The notes beneath the pieces are model-generated. The model made no database searches. It was not told the DNA's origin and saw only the letters and a program-made list of their open reading frames with translations. Positions 45,834 through 56,670 of a stretch of 64,000 nt of DNA are shown here, one piece after another. The number at the start of each line of letters is the position of its first letter. The stretch's first letter is position 1. This DNA is from Peronospora farinosa (lineage: Eukaryota > Oomycota > Peronosporomycetes > Peronosporales > Peronosporaceae): contig CANTFK010000943.1 of the NCBI GenBank assembly GCA_947646735.1, forward strand, positions 62,001 to 126,000, in the 5' to 3' direction. Position numbers and translations under genes: made by a program.

Positions 45834-46363
45834 TTAATTTGACGCCTTGTCTAATATTTTCTCGAATACTAAGGCAGAGTCTATTTTGTCATCCGAATTT
45901 CTACCCTCATTGAGTATGTCCACGTAATGCATCCATGCGGTAAAGTAGATGATCTTTGCTACGTTTACATCAAGCGGATTCAGACCCAACTGGAAGAAAG
46001 CTTCTTCTGCACCAATGGGAATCAATGATTTGAGGAGGTCGTCTAGTCATTGCCTTTGATACGAAACTATGCTTGGATATCTTTCATAATCCTTAAAGAT
46101 CAATTTAATTTGGTTCAGTTGTCATTCTTCGTCCCCGATGACTCTCCTATACTCCTTCGCACATTTTCAGCTGTATCTTCATATGCAACGTTAAGATCAA
46201 AAGTGTAAAACCTTTCTTCTTCGTTAAGTGCAAGCTTGTCCGATTTCGACCTTAAATGCCTCTTGTTGGGGACTCCAGGGTTGCTCCGGGATGGCACTGC
46301 ATGCGAGCTAGCAACTTGAAAAGCAGCCATAGCCACACATATCGTGGCGTAGTGAAGGCGCAT
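45834..46363 (-). pseudogene. Broken RXLR-EER effector gene
   Basis: The first frame (46115..46363, ATG at 46363) encodes a signal peptide (residues ~1-22), then RHLR at ~36-39 and the acidic EEER at ~49-52, the canonical RXLR-EER layout. It stops after 82 residues. Downstream on the same strand, in a different frame, 45834..46046 encodes a helical tail (LDDLLKSLIPIGAEEAFFQL and ILNEGRNSDDKID) of the kind found in effector C-termini. Stops in all frames lie between the two parts, and I see no splice signals that would join them. I read it as a pseudogene, or as a short truncated effector plus a remnant. Confidence 0.75.
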
Positions 46364-46642
46364 AATCTTTGATGGATTGCGGAGTTCTTGAGCTGATCGA
46401 GATGAATGGAAAGTGACGTTAGAGGGAATAAGACTCTCGAATTGTCAGGTATACAGCTCAATATCTGTCGTACCTTTGAATAATGGTAGTTTACGGATGG
46501 GCAAGAAGCACTTGTTATTCTATAAACTGCTTGATAATCTTAAACTTATTTATATAAGAAAGGGTAAAAAGACTAAATAGTTATTAGTGAGGAGATACCT
46601 TCAATTTGCATTAGTATTCCCCTCCTTGAGGCAAACTAATGG

Positions 46643-47091
46643 TGTAATGGGGCACCCTCCGACTATACTGATAACAGTATAGTCTACCTTCACTGATGAA
46701 AGTGAAAGCAGGTGCCTTAAAACCTCTCTTACACAAGAGGCAGAGGAAGCTTTACTTCTAAACGACATAGGAAAAACGAGAACTTTATTTAATATAGTTA
46801 ACTATCTAATAAAGCTAATCTGTTATAACTTATGTTAACTGTATTAAACTACAACCATGTATGCTGACAACTTGCCATCCACTCATTGCGCGCGGCCATC
46901 GGTCATTGGTCAGCGCACCGGATAACATAATGGCCCATATCAACCAATTAGAGGGCATCTCCAACTTCAAGGAGATTTGAAGACAATATTATAGGAAAAG
47001 ATAATATTGTCAAATATTATTAGTTATAATAATATTTTTATTGACACTTATATGAAGTGTCAATATTATGTAACGGGCTCATCCCGTTACA
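46643..47091 (-). repeat. 3' LTR of the second gypsy element (449 bp)
   Basis: Read on the plus strand it begins TGTAATGGGGCACC and ends CATCCCGTTACA. Its first 208 bp recur at 54339..54546 in the same orientation; positions 46856..47080 recur inverted at 55113..55337. The element's polypurine tract (GAGGGGGGATGA on the minus strand) lies just right of 47091. Confidence 0.9.
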
Positions 47092-47103
47092 TCATCCCCC
47101 CTC
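47092..47103 (-). other. Polypurine tract of the second gypsy element
   Basis: On the minus strand the run GAGGGGGGATGA ends at the LTR boundary, as expected for the plus-strand primer of an element transcribed leftwards. Confidence 0.65.
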
Positions 47104-47189
47104 AATCAACAGTCACATTAGTGACTGTTTAGTGACTATGGGAAAGGAGCACTTGTTGGGTTTTCTTTTATTCCAACAATTTTCACGCT

Positions 47190-48941
47190 ATGACCAAGTC
47201 AATGCGCGTCGCTGCTAAGGCAGCTAAGAACTCGGCTGCACGCCTGTGCGCAGCCGCTACTGAGGCTTCACAGCCTCAGACAGCAGACACTAATGTGTCT
47301 GCTGGAAGTCAACATCAGCCTGCAACGCCTGTTGCAGGTTCACGTAGCGCTTCGCCACGTGAAGGATGTTGACTCAGAGTTAGTCGTTGACTACTCTGGT
47401 GAGTCGGACGACGCATCCGACTCAAATCAACCTGTGTCACTCCCGGGCTCTCCCCGGGGTGATACCTCGTCGTCTAATGCTACGAAGAGGAATCGTGGTA
47501 CATTGAGTGAATCAATGTACCGTGAAATGTTTGGGTCGTCTGATGAAATAGACGACTCGCCAAACTAGTCGAAGGATAGTGACTCGGGTGGGGACGGTAA
47601 GGGTGATGCCAGTGCTTCTACTGACACCAATGCACGTGGTGGTGGTACTTCTGTTGACACTAATGCACGTGGTGTCGGTACTTCTGTTGACACTAATGCA
47701 CGTGGTGTCGGTACTTCTGTTGACACCACGCAGGAGGCTTTAGACCGCAACGTATTGTGTCTTACTCCTGATCGCAAGCCATGGATGTTATCTAAGCATC
47801 TGCTTGATCGTTGGTCTGGAAAGACCAACGAACGGTTCCCCATACCGTTGTTTGATGCGTCAAAGCTTCACGGCCTTGACGCCAGAGTGAAAAACTTTCG
47901 CACTGAAAACGACTATTACATCAATGTCTTCTTGAACATCGATGGTATGGCCCACACTAGAAGCGTGAGGCTGACGCGTTCCTCCAATCCTGGAACGCGT
48001 TTATCACCAACGTCTTGAACGTTGGGAAAGAGGCTTGGTTTCAAAGCCTTTATGCTAGCCGCAATAACTTTGAGAAATGAAGCACGTCCGGTGCATTCTA
48101 TCGCTTGCACCGGTTATCTAGAGAGGCAGGCCTGTTATGCCTCTCTTGGGGCGACCCATGCCCGGGTGCCTGAGCACCTCGTCAAGAGCGCCTAAGGAGG
48201 CGTACCTCTTTACTGAGCCCTGGTGTAGAGCTCACATCTCTTCTGAGATGCGTGAAGGGATTGCTACTTTCCAATCCCTTTACGAGCGCGCTGGGCGCTC
48301 GTTTTCCTATGGTCATTATTCACCATCGGGTGTCCCTTGTCGTACTGTTCGACAAGGCCGGGAACGTCGGCCATCAGTTGGGCCGAGGTTCCCAGCTATC
48401 CGCCGAAGGCGGATAGCCACGCCATCGGACGAGATAACTTGTCCGACGTCCCTTCACATCGCGGTGATTTCGCAAGCGTTCCACAAGGAAGCGCTTCCCA
48501 CCGTTTGAGTCCTCCAACGGATGTGGTGGTGGAGGGAAAACCCTGTCCGATTCTTTCATCGGACTTGTCTGCTGAGTTATAAAGGTTTGACCGTGTAACT
48601 CGTGAGCTACGTTGTGATGTCGCTCACGAACGGGATATGCGTCGCCGCTTAAAGGACATTGTGCGACAGCTTGGGTTTGAACATGAGAAATCTCGGGCAG
48701 CTATGCTTTCACACTGTTGTAGAATGAACGGATACTTCATTCTCTAAGTAACGACCTGGCGACAGCTCGTCAGGAGATCGTCCAATATCATGGGACGATC
48801 TCATCTTTACACGACCAGGTATCGAATCTGGTTCGTGACAACAAGAATCTGAAGGGGATTTTTGAGAGTAATGGCTATCTTCGTCATTCGAAGAAGCCGC
48901 GTACTAAACGTACGGACGAAGACGTTCCACGTAAAAAGTAG
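47190..48941 (+). pseudogene. Opposite-strand gene of the second gypsy element, frameshifted
   Basis: The plus strand here reads as protein in successive frames. A basic Ala-rich start at 47190 (MTKSMRVAAKAAKNSAARL) is followed by an acidic Ser/Asp stretch, then 11-residue repeats GTSVDTNARGV. Next come LSKHLLDRWSGKTNERFPIP and WNAFITNVLNVGKEAWFQSL up to 48080. TEPWCRAHISSEMREGIATF follows (48200..48290). A coiled coil at 48590..48941 (SSLHDQVSNLVRDNKNLKGI) ends in a basic tail and a TAG. No domain is recognised. The middle overlaps, on the other strand, the element's chromodomain (48374..48559). Confidence 0.5.
47605..47730 (+). repeat. 33 bp tandem repeat encoding an 11-residue unit
   Basis: About three and a half copies of a unit starting GGTACTTCTGTTGACACTAA stand in tandem, in frame on the plus strand as GTSVDTNARGV, with few changes between copies. 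Confidence 0.85.
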
Positions 48942-49500
48942 GATGCGTACGCATCCTGCGTGGCAACTAGATCGCGTATGCGTTGCCTAGGCGGCGCAAT
49001 ACACGAAACGGGCCGATGTACTTGGGCAACAATTTATTGCTACCCCACGTTAGTCACTACATGTTTAAGTAGGTTTTACTGTTGACAGTAAACTACATCC
49101 CCTTCAATAAATGTCTGGGCATTTGCCCTTCCATTATTGTCTGCGTTTCGCTTTTGCTTGTCCACCGCTTCTGCGATGGAGTCTTGCACGAAACGGACTA
49201 CCGCTTCAAGAGTCAGCAGGAAATCCTCAGCTGACTCGTTGCTTTTGGCTGCAGTGCATTCACAATGCAGATATCTGTTTCTAACTCAGCGAGAACATTA
49301 CTGTTCTGATCTGTGATACCTCAAACAATGCTGATATCTTCAGCATCTTTATCAGTTAGAGCTTCATCGCTCTTAATTTCTTCCTCTTCACCGAAGTCGA
49401 ATGGTACGACTTCGGTTACTTTCGCGTCGACCATAACGTCGACACGTAATGAGCAAGAGCTAGATTGGTTCCAGCTCGAGCGAGTCTCCCCCCCTTAAAT
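48374..49500 (-). pseudogene. Integrase C-terminus and chromodomain of the second gypsy element
   Basis: At 48374..48490 the minus strand encodes a chromodomain (FLVERLRNHRDVKGRRTSYL, then VRWRGYPPSADSWEP). Between it and the integrase core the frame is broken and only poorly readable. A chromodomain at this place marks the element as a chromovirus. Confidence 0.75.
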
Positions 49501-49539
49501 TAAAGTCACTCTCTGCTAAGGTGGGAACACGTGGATGGC

Positions 49540-50160
49540 GAAGGCCATTCACGTAGAACGGTGAATGCGTCGTGGAAGCATGCACTGAGTTGTGATGGCG
49601 AATTCGACCATCGACAAGAACTCACTCCAACTCGTAAATGAGTGGACTTACCCTTGAAGAATCTCTTTGAGGACGCGATTGGCGCGTTCAGTCTGACCAT
49701 CAGTTTCTGAATGGTCAGAAGTAGACATTGTGAGCCGTGTTTCAAGTGTTTGGAGCACGGAACGCCAAAACTCAGCCGTGAACCGGGGGTCCCTATCGTA
49801 CACAAGTTCACGGGGTAACCCGTGCAATCGAAAGATGGTATCGATGAACACTCGAGCACAGCCCTCTGCTGTGATCGAATCAAGTAAAGCAACAAGATGT
49901 ACCATCTTGCTAAACCTGTCCACAAACACGAGAGTACCATTATTCCCGTGAGCATCTTTAGGAAACCCAAAGACGAAGTCCATTGATACGGACTCCCAGC
50001 ACTCTTCCGGAATTGGTAGAGGCTGCAATGGTCCACGGAGTGAAGGACTAGGCTTCACTCGTTGACACACCTCGCAAGCACGCACGTACTTGCGCACAAA
50101 CTTATACTGGCGTGGACAGTAAAAGTCGCGACTGACCGTGAGATAAGTCTACTCACGACC
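49540..50160 (-). pseudogene. Integrase core of the second gypsy element
   Basis: CEVCQRVKPSPSLRGPLQPL, then the catalytic Asp in SVSMDFVFGFP, the Asp in LVYDRDPRFTAEFWRS and the Glu in DGQTERANRVLKEIL are visible. The frame changes at ~49640. The zinc-binding His residues are separated from the core by a stop near 50160. Confidence 0.88.
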
Positions 50161-50171
50161 GAGAAGCCCAC

Positions 50172-51770
50172 TTATTGGGCATCATGACATTCAAACATGA
50201 TCCTTGACCTGAGATCATGTTGTGGCGGTACAACGACACGAGGCGTGTCGTTGTTGACGGCTATGTAATACAATAAGCCGTCCCGCTGGGTGTATCGATC
50301 GAGAGAAGATCGATACATGGCAGGCAAGCGCTTCTTAGCTTGCGTGGATGGGTCCTTGAGATACTCCATCAGACGCACAAATTTATTATCTAGTGCGCAT
50401 GCCATTTTAATGTCGTCAAGTTTACTCGACGACAAGACGATGGTACTCAGCGTGGCGACAGTGGTGTTCACATCACTTTCGAATTGCACAGTCGGCTGTA
50501 GGTCAGGCCGACGTGAAAGAGCATCGGCGGCAACGTTAAGTCGTCCCGGCTTATACTCCACGGAGAAGTTGTACTCCGCGAAGATAGACAACCATCTCGC
50601 CATTCGTTGCGAGAGGTGTGGACTATTTACAGCCGTGCGTAGTGACGCGTGGTCTGTATATACAATGAACGGTCTATCTCCTAAGAGATAGACGCGAAAC
50701 TTAGCCAGTGCATACTTCATGGCAAGGGGTAGTTGCGCTCAGCCGGTTGCTGCTGACGCGATTGATAGCAGAAGACACGCTCTGCGCCGTCTGTATCATA
50801 TTGCATCATTGCAAAGCCGATTGCAAAATCGCTGGCGTCACAGACCACATGAAATGGTCTGTCTTGATCTGCAATCGCCAATACTGGCGATTGCATCAAG
50901 CTTTGCTTGATACGTTTAAAGGAACGCTGACAGTCAGCGTTCCAATTCCACTTTACATTTATCTTGAATAAACAAGAAATATGTACTGTCATTCCGGCGT
51001 AATTGCGCAAGTACTTGTGCAAGTACGCCGCTAGCCCAAGGAACTTCCTTAGTCCCCTGACATCGACTGGCACTGGCCAGTCGGTGATCGCCTTGATCTG
51101 TTCTGGATCAGGGCGTACGCTGTTCTTTCCGACTATGCACCCAAGAAGTGGTATTTTGCTAGCTGTAAAGGTACACTTATTGAGGTTGGCGTACAACTTA
51201 TGCTCGCGCAAAAGTCTAAGAACCTTACGGACGTGGAGTCTATGGACTTCCACGTTTGTTTTTCCATCCATAGCCCGACTATGGACGAACACATCATCGA
51301 AGTAACTCTGTGCAAATTCGCACACCGGTCTCAATATATGTGAACACACATCTGCTGAATGTGGCTGGTGCATTACTGAGCACTTGCGGCATCACCAACC
51401 ATTCCCAGAGCATACCACTGGGAGTGCTCACTTCTGTGTACGGGATGTCCCGTTCACCTATTAGGATCTGATAGGAACCATCCATCAGATCCATGGACGA
51501 AAATATGGTACTCTTAGACACACCACCTATGATTACGTCCTTTCTCAGTATCGGCGTTTGCGCCGGTATCGTTGCAGCGTTCAACTTGTTGAACGCGTGT
51601 ACCCTCCTGTGGCCTTGCGCACACAGAAGGTCGGAGAGCTGTGAGGTGAAGTTGATTCCCTTACATGGCCCGCAGCTAGGCAATCGGCAAAGAACTTGTC
51701 GATCGCCTAGACCTGTTCCCGAATCAGTGGCTACAGCTTCATGACACAATATTTTGTGCCAGGAACTAGG
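50172..51770 (-). pseudogene. Reverse transcriptase and RNase H of the second gypsy element
   Basis: Reverse transcriptase motifs [49 protein letters not shown] and the box YFDD (near 51300) are present in two frames. RNase H/connection pieces follow (FLGLAAYLHKYLRNYAGM, HVVCDASDFAIGFAMM, MKYALAKFRVYLLGDRPF, IVYTDHASL). Frame breaks lie near 51300 and 50720. Confidence 0.9.
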
Positions 51771-52242
51771 TCGATCTCGTGGCGAGTACCTTAATTCTTA
51801 GGCAACTCGCACGGAACGGATTTAAAGAATACATCCTTGAATTCGACCAAATCCTTGTACAAAGGATTTGACTTCAGCGACTCCCAGGATTGCGATGTAT
51901 ATCGTTCAATCCGAGTCTTCTTATCAAGGACACTTTCATCCATTGATGAGCTGCTGAGAACCCGTTCGTTCTCGGCAAAAACTGTTGCTGACCGAATGTC
52001 AGTCATGTACTCGTCTTCTGCGACGAGCACACAGATCTGCTTGACTTTTCCACTACGCAGATCATGCAAGAACCTTAAAAGGTTCTAGCGTAGGCAACTG
52101 AGTTATCTCCGAAGTTAACTTCGGAGGCGCGATCAGATCAAGCGTATAAGCGCCTACGTTTGATCCGTCATTAACCAAGACGTTCAACTTCTCGGTCACT
52201 TGCTAGGCTCTTATTCCCTCAGGGCACTGGGGACTTATTCCC

Positions 52243-53079
52243 TCAGTGACTGTTTCCTAGGGGGCTAATTCCCGCAGGATCGATATAAATTGTTCCATCG
52301 ATTTCCTCTAGTTGTGGTGGCGCAACCATAGAGAGATCCTCTACGATCAACTCTACAGTTGATCTAGGATTACCGTGTTGCCACTTCTGGGCAACCGGTT
52401 TACGCTTCGGTGAATGCTGCCCTCTAGGCGAGCATTCATGTCCCGGTCCACTCGACTTATTCGAGTGGTGGACCTTCGGCGCTGCCTGTGCTTGTGCACA
52501 GACGCCGGCAGCTTGCTCCACAGCGTGACTGTCTGTCACGCTGAGTTCTTGTGCAGTCGTACTAACGACCGAACCACAAGTGAGGCCATCACACTCACTC
52601 GTAGTACATTCACACGCTTGTGAACGCTTCAAGACGTTCATCAGATGGCCATCTGATGAACAAGCGGCAGGCATATTCACGGTTCGATGCTGCCAGCTGA
52701 CCCATGGCTCGTACCTTCTGAGCCATGGTAATCCTAGGATGACATCAAATTTTTCATCCAGGTCAAGTACGATGAAATCATCATCGTACTTTTTGCCTTC
52801 AAGCGTGTCGTGAACTCCCACTACACGTTTCTTTACTGTTACGGATGCGCCAGTTTCAAGGTGCACCGTCATCCTCGTTGGAGGGGTCTCGCGCTCAACA
52901 CATTTGAGCCTACGATCATCTAGCGACTGGCGTCGAACAAAGTTGTTCGACGCCCCACAATCAACTAGGACGCGAAGTGACATGTTCTTTGTCACTTCGG
53001 TCTTCAAGGTGATGAGAGATACCTCCTCACTGGGAGCGGCAACAGACAGTGACTGTGTGTTAAGAGCAACCTTCGTCAA
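52243..53079 (-). pseudogene. Aspartic protease region of the second gypsy element
   Basis: An open stretch with VLVDCGASNNFVRRQSLD holds the protease active site as D-C-G-A-S, where the usual second residue Ser/Thr is Cys. It continues through TGASVTVKKRVVGVHD and FDVILGLPWLRRYEPWVSW. It is open but separated by frame changes from gag and from reverse transcriptase. Confidence 0.85.
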
Positions 53080-53110
53080 GTGTCCCGCGAACTCTCTTGA
53101 CGTTTCTGGA

Positions 53111-54204
53111 TCAGTAGGGCGCTCCGCCCCTACTGACCCCGACCGTTTTTTGATGGTCCACCACGTTGTTGCGATTTCGCAGCAACGTGGGACCCACGTC
53201 TCTGGCCCTTCTTGGCAGACGGACGATCGTCACTCCACACTGGGCGTGGGGCACTACACTTAAAGCGTAGTGGCCTAATTTCTGACAGCGATTGCACTTT
53301 TGCAATCGCTTGTACCCTGGAGAGCGAGGTCGCTCGCTCATTACATAGGGGAGGTCCATTGGTTCTGGACCTCCGCCCTCCTGTCGCCTAGGTGGACGAT
53401 AGGACCCCGAGTGGACGTTGCCTGTTGTAGGCTAAAGTCCTCCTGTTCCGCTGCAGCGATTGCTTGAACCAGCGATTCTAGTTCCAAGCGGAACAGGTGG
53501 ATCTTGACAGGACCATTTGACAGACCTTACTGATGAACACAGTAACCTGCATGTACATCTATAGGTTTAAGCACGATACAGCTAACGAGGTATCGTACGT
53601 GTTGGGCGTAAGCGTGTACATCACGCTTACCCTGTTTCAAATCCAGGAGCACACCTGAGCCCTGAACTCGAGGCGAGGCGGTTCAAACGTGTGTTTGAGC
53701 CTCGCCTTGAAGTCGTCATACGTTGGGAAAACGTATGGGTCATGCAGTTTGAGCCCAAGCTTTGGCACGTCCTGCCAAGTTCGACAGGGCAAACTTGACC
53801 TTCATCGCATCGTCATTGATGCGACGAGTCTCAATGGCATCGTCGAGTTCGACGAACCATCTCAACAAGGAGTCGCTTTCGACTGCCTTGTACTTATAGA
53901 CATCAGTCTTCAAGAATTCGGGTCGACGTATACACGTCGACCCGGCAGCAACAGCATTTGCCTGCTGTTGTCTCAACATTTCAGACTGTTGAGCACCCTG
54001 CTGCATCAACAAGTCAGCTTGTTGAGCGCCTTGTTCTCTCAACAGGTCAACCTGTTGAGAACCTTTCTCCTGTGGCAAGGTGAGTTTCTTTACGACTTCG
54101 TCAAGTTCATGTTGTATAAACTTGGCGATGGTTGTATGTTGGTCGTCTCCGCTAAGAGAGAGCAACATGGCACCAACGGCAGGGTTGCCGGTAGTTTCAG
54201 CCAT
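53111..54204 (-). pseudogene. Gag with zinc knuckle of the second gypsy element
   Basis: The ATG at 54204 starts a Gag with an early helical repeat of about ten residues (GAQQADLLMQQGAQQSEMLR) around residues 45-85. It then has LRWFVELDDAIETRRIND and LSNLAGRAKAWA, typical retrotransposon capsid sequence. A frameshift near 53745 precedes the rest of the capsid. A CCHC-like knuckle (CNRCQKLGHYAL) lies near 53295; the last Cys is lost in this frame. Confidence 0.85.
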
Positions 54205-54320
54205 ACGCTGAACCGCATTTCATTCGAGGTCACTCAAATGGTGGAAATCATCACGCGTTGCGTGATGATGTTCATCATCCGCCGATTCCATAGCGGGTGG
54301 TGCGGTGGTCGCTGAACGGA

Positions 54321-54336
54321 CCAAGAAGTGCTTCCA
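54321..54336 (-). other. Probable primer-binding site of the second gypsy element
   Basis: On the minus strand TGGAAGCACTTCTTGG starts two bases after the LTR edge at 54339. It resembles TGGTAGCACTTGTTGG of the first element. Confidence 0.45.
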
Positions 54337-54338
54337 GG

Positions 54339-54546
54339 TGTAATGGGGCAACCCCCGACTATACTGATAACAGTATAGTCTACCTTCACTGATGAAAGTG
54401 AAAGCAGGTGCCTCAATAACCTCTCTTACACAAGAGGCAGAGGAAGCTTTACTTCTAAACGACATAGGAAAAACGAGAACTTTATTTAATATAGTTAACT
54501 ATCTAATAAAACTAATCTGTTATAACCTATGTTAACTGTATTAAGC
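54339..54546 (-). repeat. 5' LTR of the second gypsy element, truncated
   Basis: 208 bp match 46643..46850 with few changes. Similarity stops at about GTATTAA, and the outer half of the LTR is absent here. Confidence 0.9.
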
Positions 54547-55112
54547 TTCAAACGCACAGGAAATGATCCTAAACAGGATGGCAGTGATCTGTCTGGCAGA
54601 GTATCGGCCAATTTGAGCCTGTATAGTACATGCCGAAATAAAAGATGAATCCCTAGGAGCGCTGAGAATTGAACTGCCAATCCCACTCGACAGGTTTACA
54701 TGTTTCACATCATTTCTATCATACATGGATGAGGCGCCAATTCGTCATTGTCCTACAGAGGACGTTTCTGTTGGCTGTCCTGTGTCGACAAGATTGGATA
54801 GACAGGGTAATAAGCTAGGACATTTTCCTTATATACTATCATATTAATCCGTCAAAGCCAGTTGAGGCCATGCCTCTGACATAGGCATTTCGTTGGTTAA
54901 TGTACTCGGCTCATTCATGCAAATGATAAACGGTTCATTGCGGGCTTTCAAAAGTTTCCCACTACTTTTCAAAATGCATTTTTTTTTCAAACATCGTAAT
55001 CTTTTAGTTTGCTCTGAAGAGCGATATTTGCCCTCGGAGATACATCAATTTGCGGTTAGACACAGCGAATATTAAACTTGAGACTAATGTTTAATCTCTA
55101 CGCGCCATCGGT
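54547..55112. other. Unassigned sequence between the two LTR pieces
   Basis: 566 bp without a recognisable gene or repeat lie between the truncated LTR and the inverted LTR half. Small open frames here have no features. Confidence 0.4.
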
Positions 55113-55337
55113 GAGCCCGTTACATAATATTGACACTTCATATAAGTGTCAATAAAAATATTATTATAACTAATAATATTTGACAATATTATCTTTTCCT
55201 ATAATATTGTCTTCAAATCTCCTTGAAGTTGGAGATGCCCTCTAATTGGTTGATATGGGCCATTATGTTATTCGGTGCGCTGACCAATGACCGATGGCCG
55301 CGCGCAATGAGTGGATGGCAAGTTGTCAACATACATG
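55113..55337 (+). repeat. Inverted copy of the outer half of the second gypsy LTR
   Basis: 225 bp are the reverse complement of 46856..47080 with very few changes. An AT-rich palindromic core around the string ATATTATTATAACTAATAAT is included. The final 11 bp of the LTR end are missing. Confidence 0.9.
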
Positions 55338-55479
55338 ATTATAGTCTTCTCCAATGATGTGCCATAGTATTAATTTTACTCGCCTGCATTCTGGATGTGG
55401 TATTACCATTCCCGTTAGATTGGTGGTGGCCGTTGAACTTGTGCGCAGACCCGCAAGTCTCTTCACCAGTTGTGTGAAA

Positions 55480-55527
55480 GTCTGCATCTACGTCTGCATC
55501 TTCGTCTGCATCTTCGTCTGAATCTAC
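55480..55527 (+). repeat. Short 12 bp tandem repeat
   Basis: Four imperfect copies of GTCTGCATCTTC lie before the NOP14-like fragment. Confidence 0.75.
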
Positions 55528-55564
55528 GTATGTGTATTCTCTTTACCGTGCTTTCTTTTCTCAG

Positions 55565-56670
55565 GTGAAAGGCACAGGCCAGCCGCGCGTGCTGAAGCAA
55601 GCGTTACAAGACGCTCGCTCGGCGCTGCGTTTAATACCCGCGACAAGAGCAACGTGTTTAAGGACAAGCGTCTCGGACCTGATTGGTCCATGAAGGATAA
55701 GATGATGGCTTGGTTTCAGACGGACCGCAAGCGCAAGATGCGCAACGCGTCGGCGTTTGCGCTACACATCTCAGACTCGGAGCAAGAAGAACACGATGAT
55801 GTGCCATTCTTAATGCACAAAGGGGCAAAAATTATCGACGATGACTACGATGTTTTCAATGTGAACGAGTTATTGGACGATGAGGGTGACTTGGAGGAAG
55901 GTAGATGATGGGACAGAGAGATTGTCTGCATACTTTACTTCAGAGGTGGGAAGGGAGACGCCGATGCACCAGAAATTGATGAAGGAGATGGGAAGAGGAA
56001 GACATACATAGAAGTGATGCAAAAGTCATGATGAAGGCAAAAGTGTACAAGGCGGAGCGGCAGAAGAATGAACACTCGCAGGAAGATACTACAGAACAAA
56101 CGAGCTGAACGGTTTGCGGATCTGCGTGGGCCGCACGAGTTCTGTCCTAGCGTGCCAGTGGCTAGGAAGTAGTACCGTGAGCCGATAGACGACGCTGACA
56201 AAATGAAGCGGGAATTTGTCTTTGAGGCCAAGGCAACGGAGCGACGAATGTCGCCGGAGGAGACTGCTGCGAAGGAGCGTGACCGTCTTGTTCAACTTGA
56301 AAAGTTACATGTGCTGCGTATGCACAAGGCTGATGCTGATGACATTGAAAACGACGACCAGGAAAGCATAAGAGGCAGAAGGGTAAGAAGAAAGCGAAAG
56401 GGCAAACTTGCAGTTTATCGTGATGCCGCTACCAATGACGATCTAACTGACATCTACGCGGTCTATAATTGTTTTGCTGCTGATGCTGAAGAAGAAGGTG
56501 GACGAAGAGCCGAGGATGGAGATGAATAATGAGGAAGTGGATGAGAGCAAGGAGGAAGAAATTGAGGCATAATCCGTAAGAATTTGGACATTGGGAATGA
56601 AGTCATGGTGCAAATGGAAGAAGCACGGGGAGAGGAGACAAAGGAGATGCAGGAATTACGACATTTGTTG
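55565..56670 (+). pseudogene. NOP14: Decayed NOP14 (ribosome biogenesis) gene fragment
   Basis: The plus strand reads, across several frames, as parts of the N-terminal half of nucleolar protein 14. These are GTGQPRVLKQALQDA then, after a frameshift at ~55627, the NOP14 signature RDKSNVFKDKRLG, MKDKMMAWFQTDRKRKMRNA, and after more breaks REFVFEAKATERRMSPEE (about 56206). A CTTTTCTCAG acceptor precedes 55565, so the copy looks genomic and not processed. Stops and frameshifts exclude function. In living copies the protein serves the 18S rRNA processing complex. Confidence 0.75.

Larger units (their letters stand above)
46643..54546 (-). mobile_element. Second Ty3/gypsy chromovirus, minus strand, decayed
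   Basis: LTR copies lie at 46643..47091 (3', full length) and 54339..54546 (5', truncated on its outer side). Gag, protease, reverse transcriptase, RNase H, integrase and a chromodomain follow from right to left on the minus strand, with frame breaks between and within them. A plus-strand coding region at 47190..48941 lies within the 3' part. The element is related to, but clearly distinct from, the first gypsy element. Confidence 0.92.
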
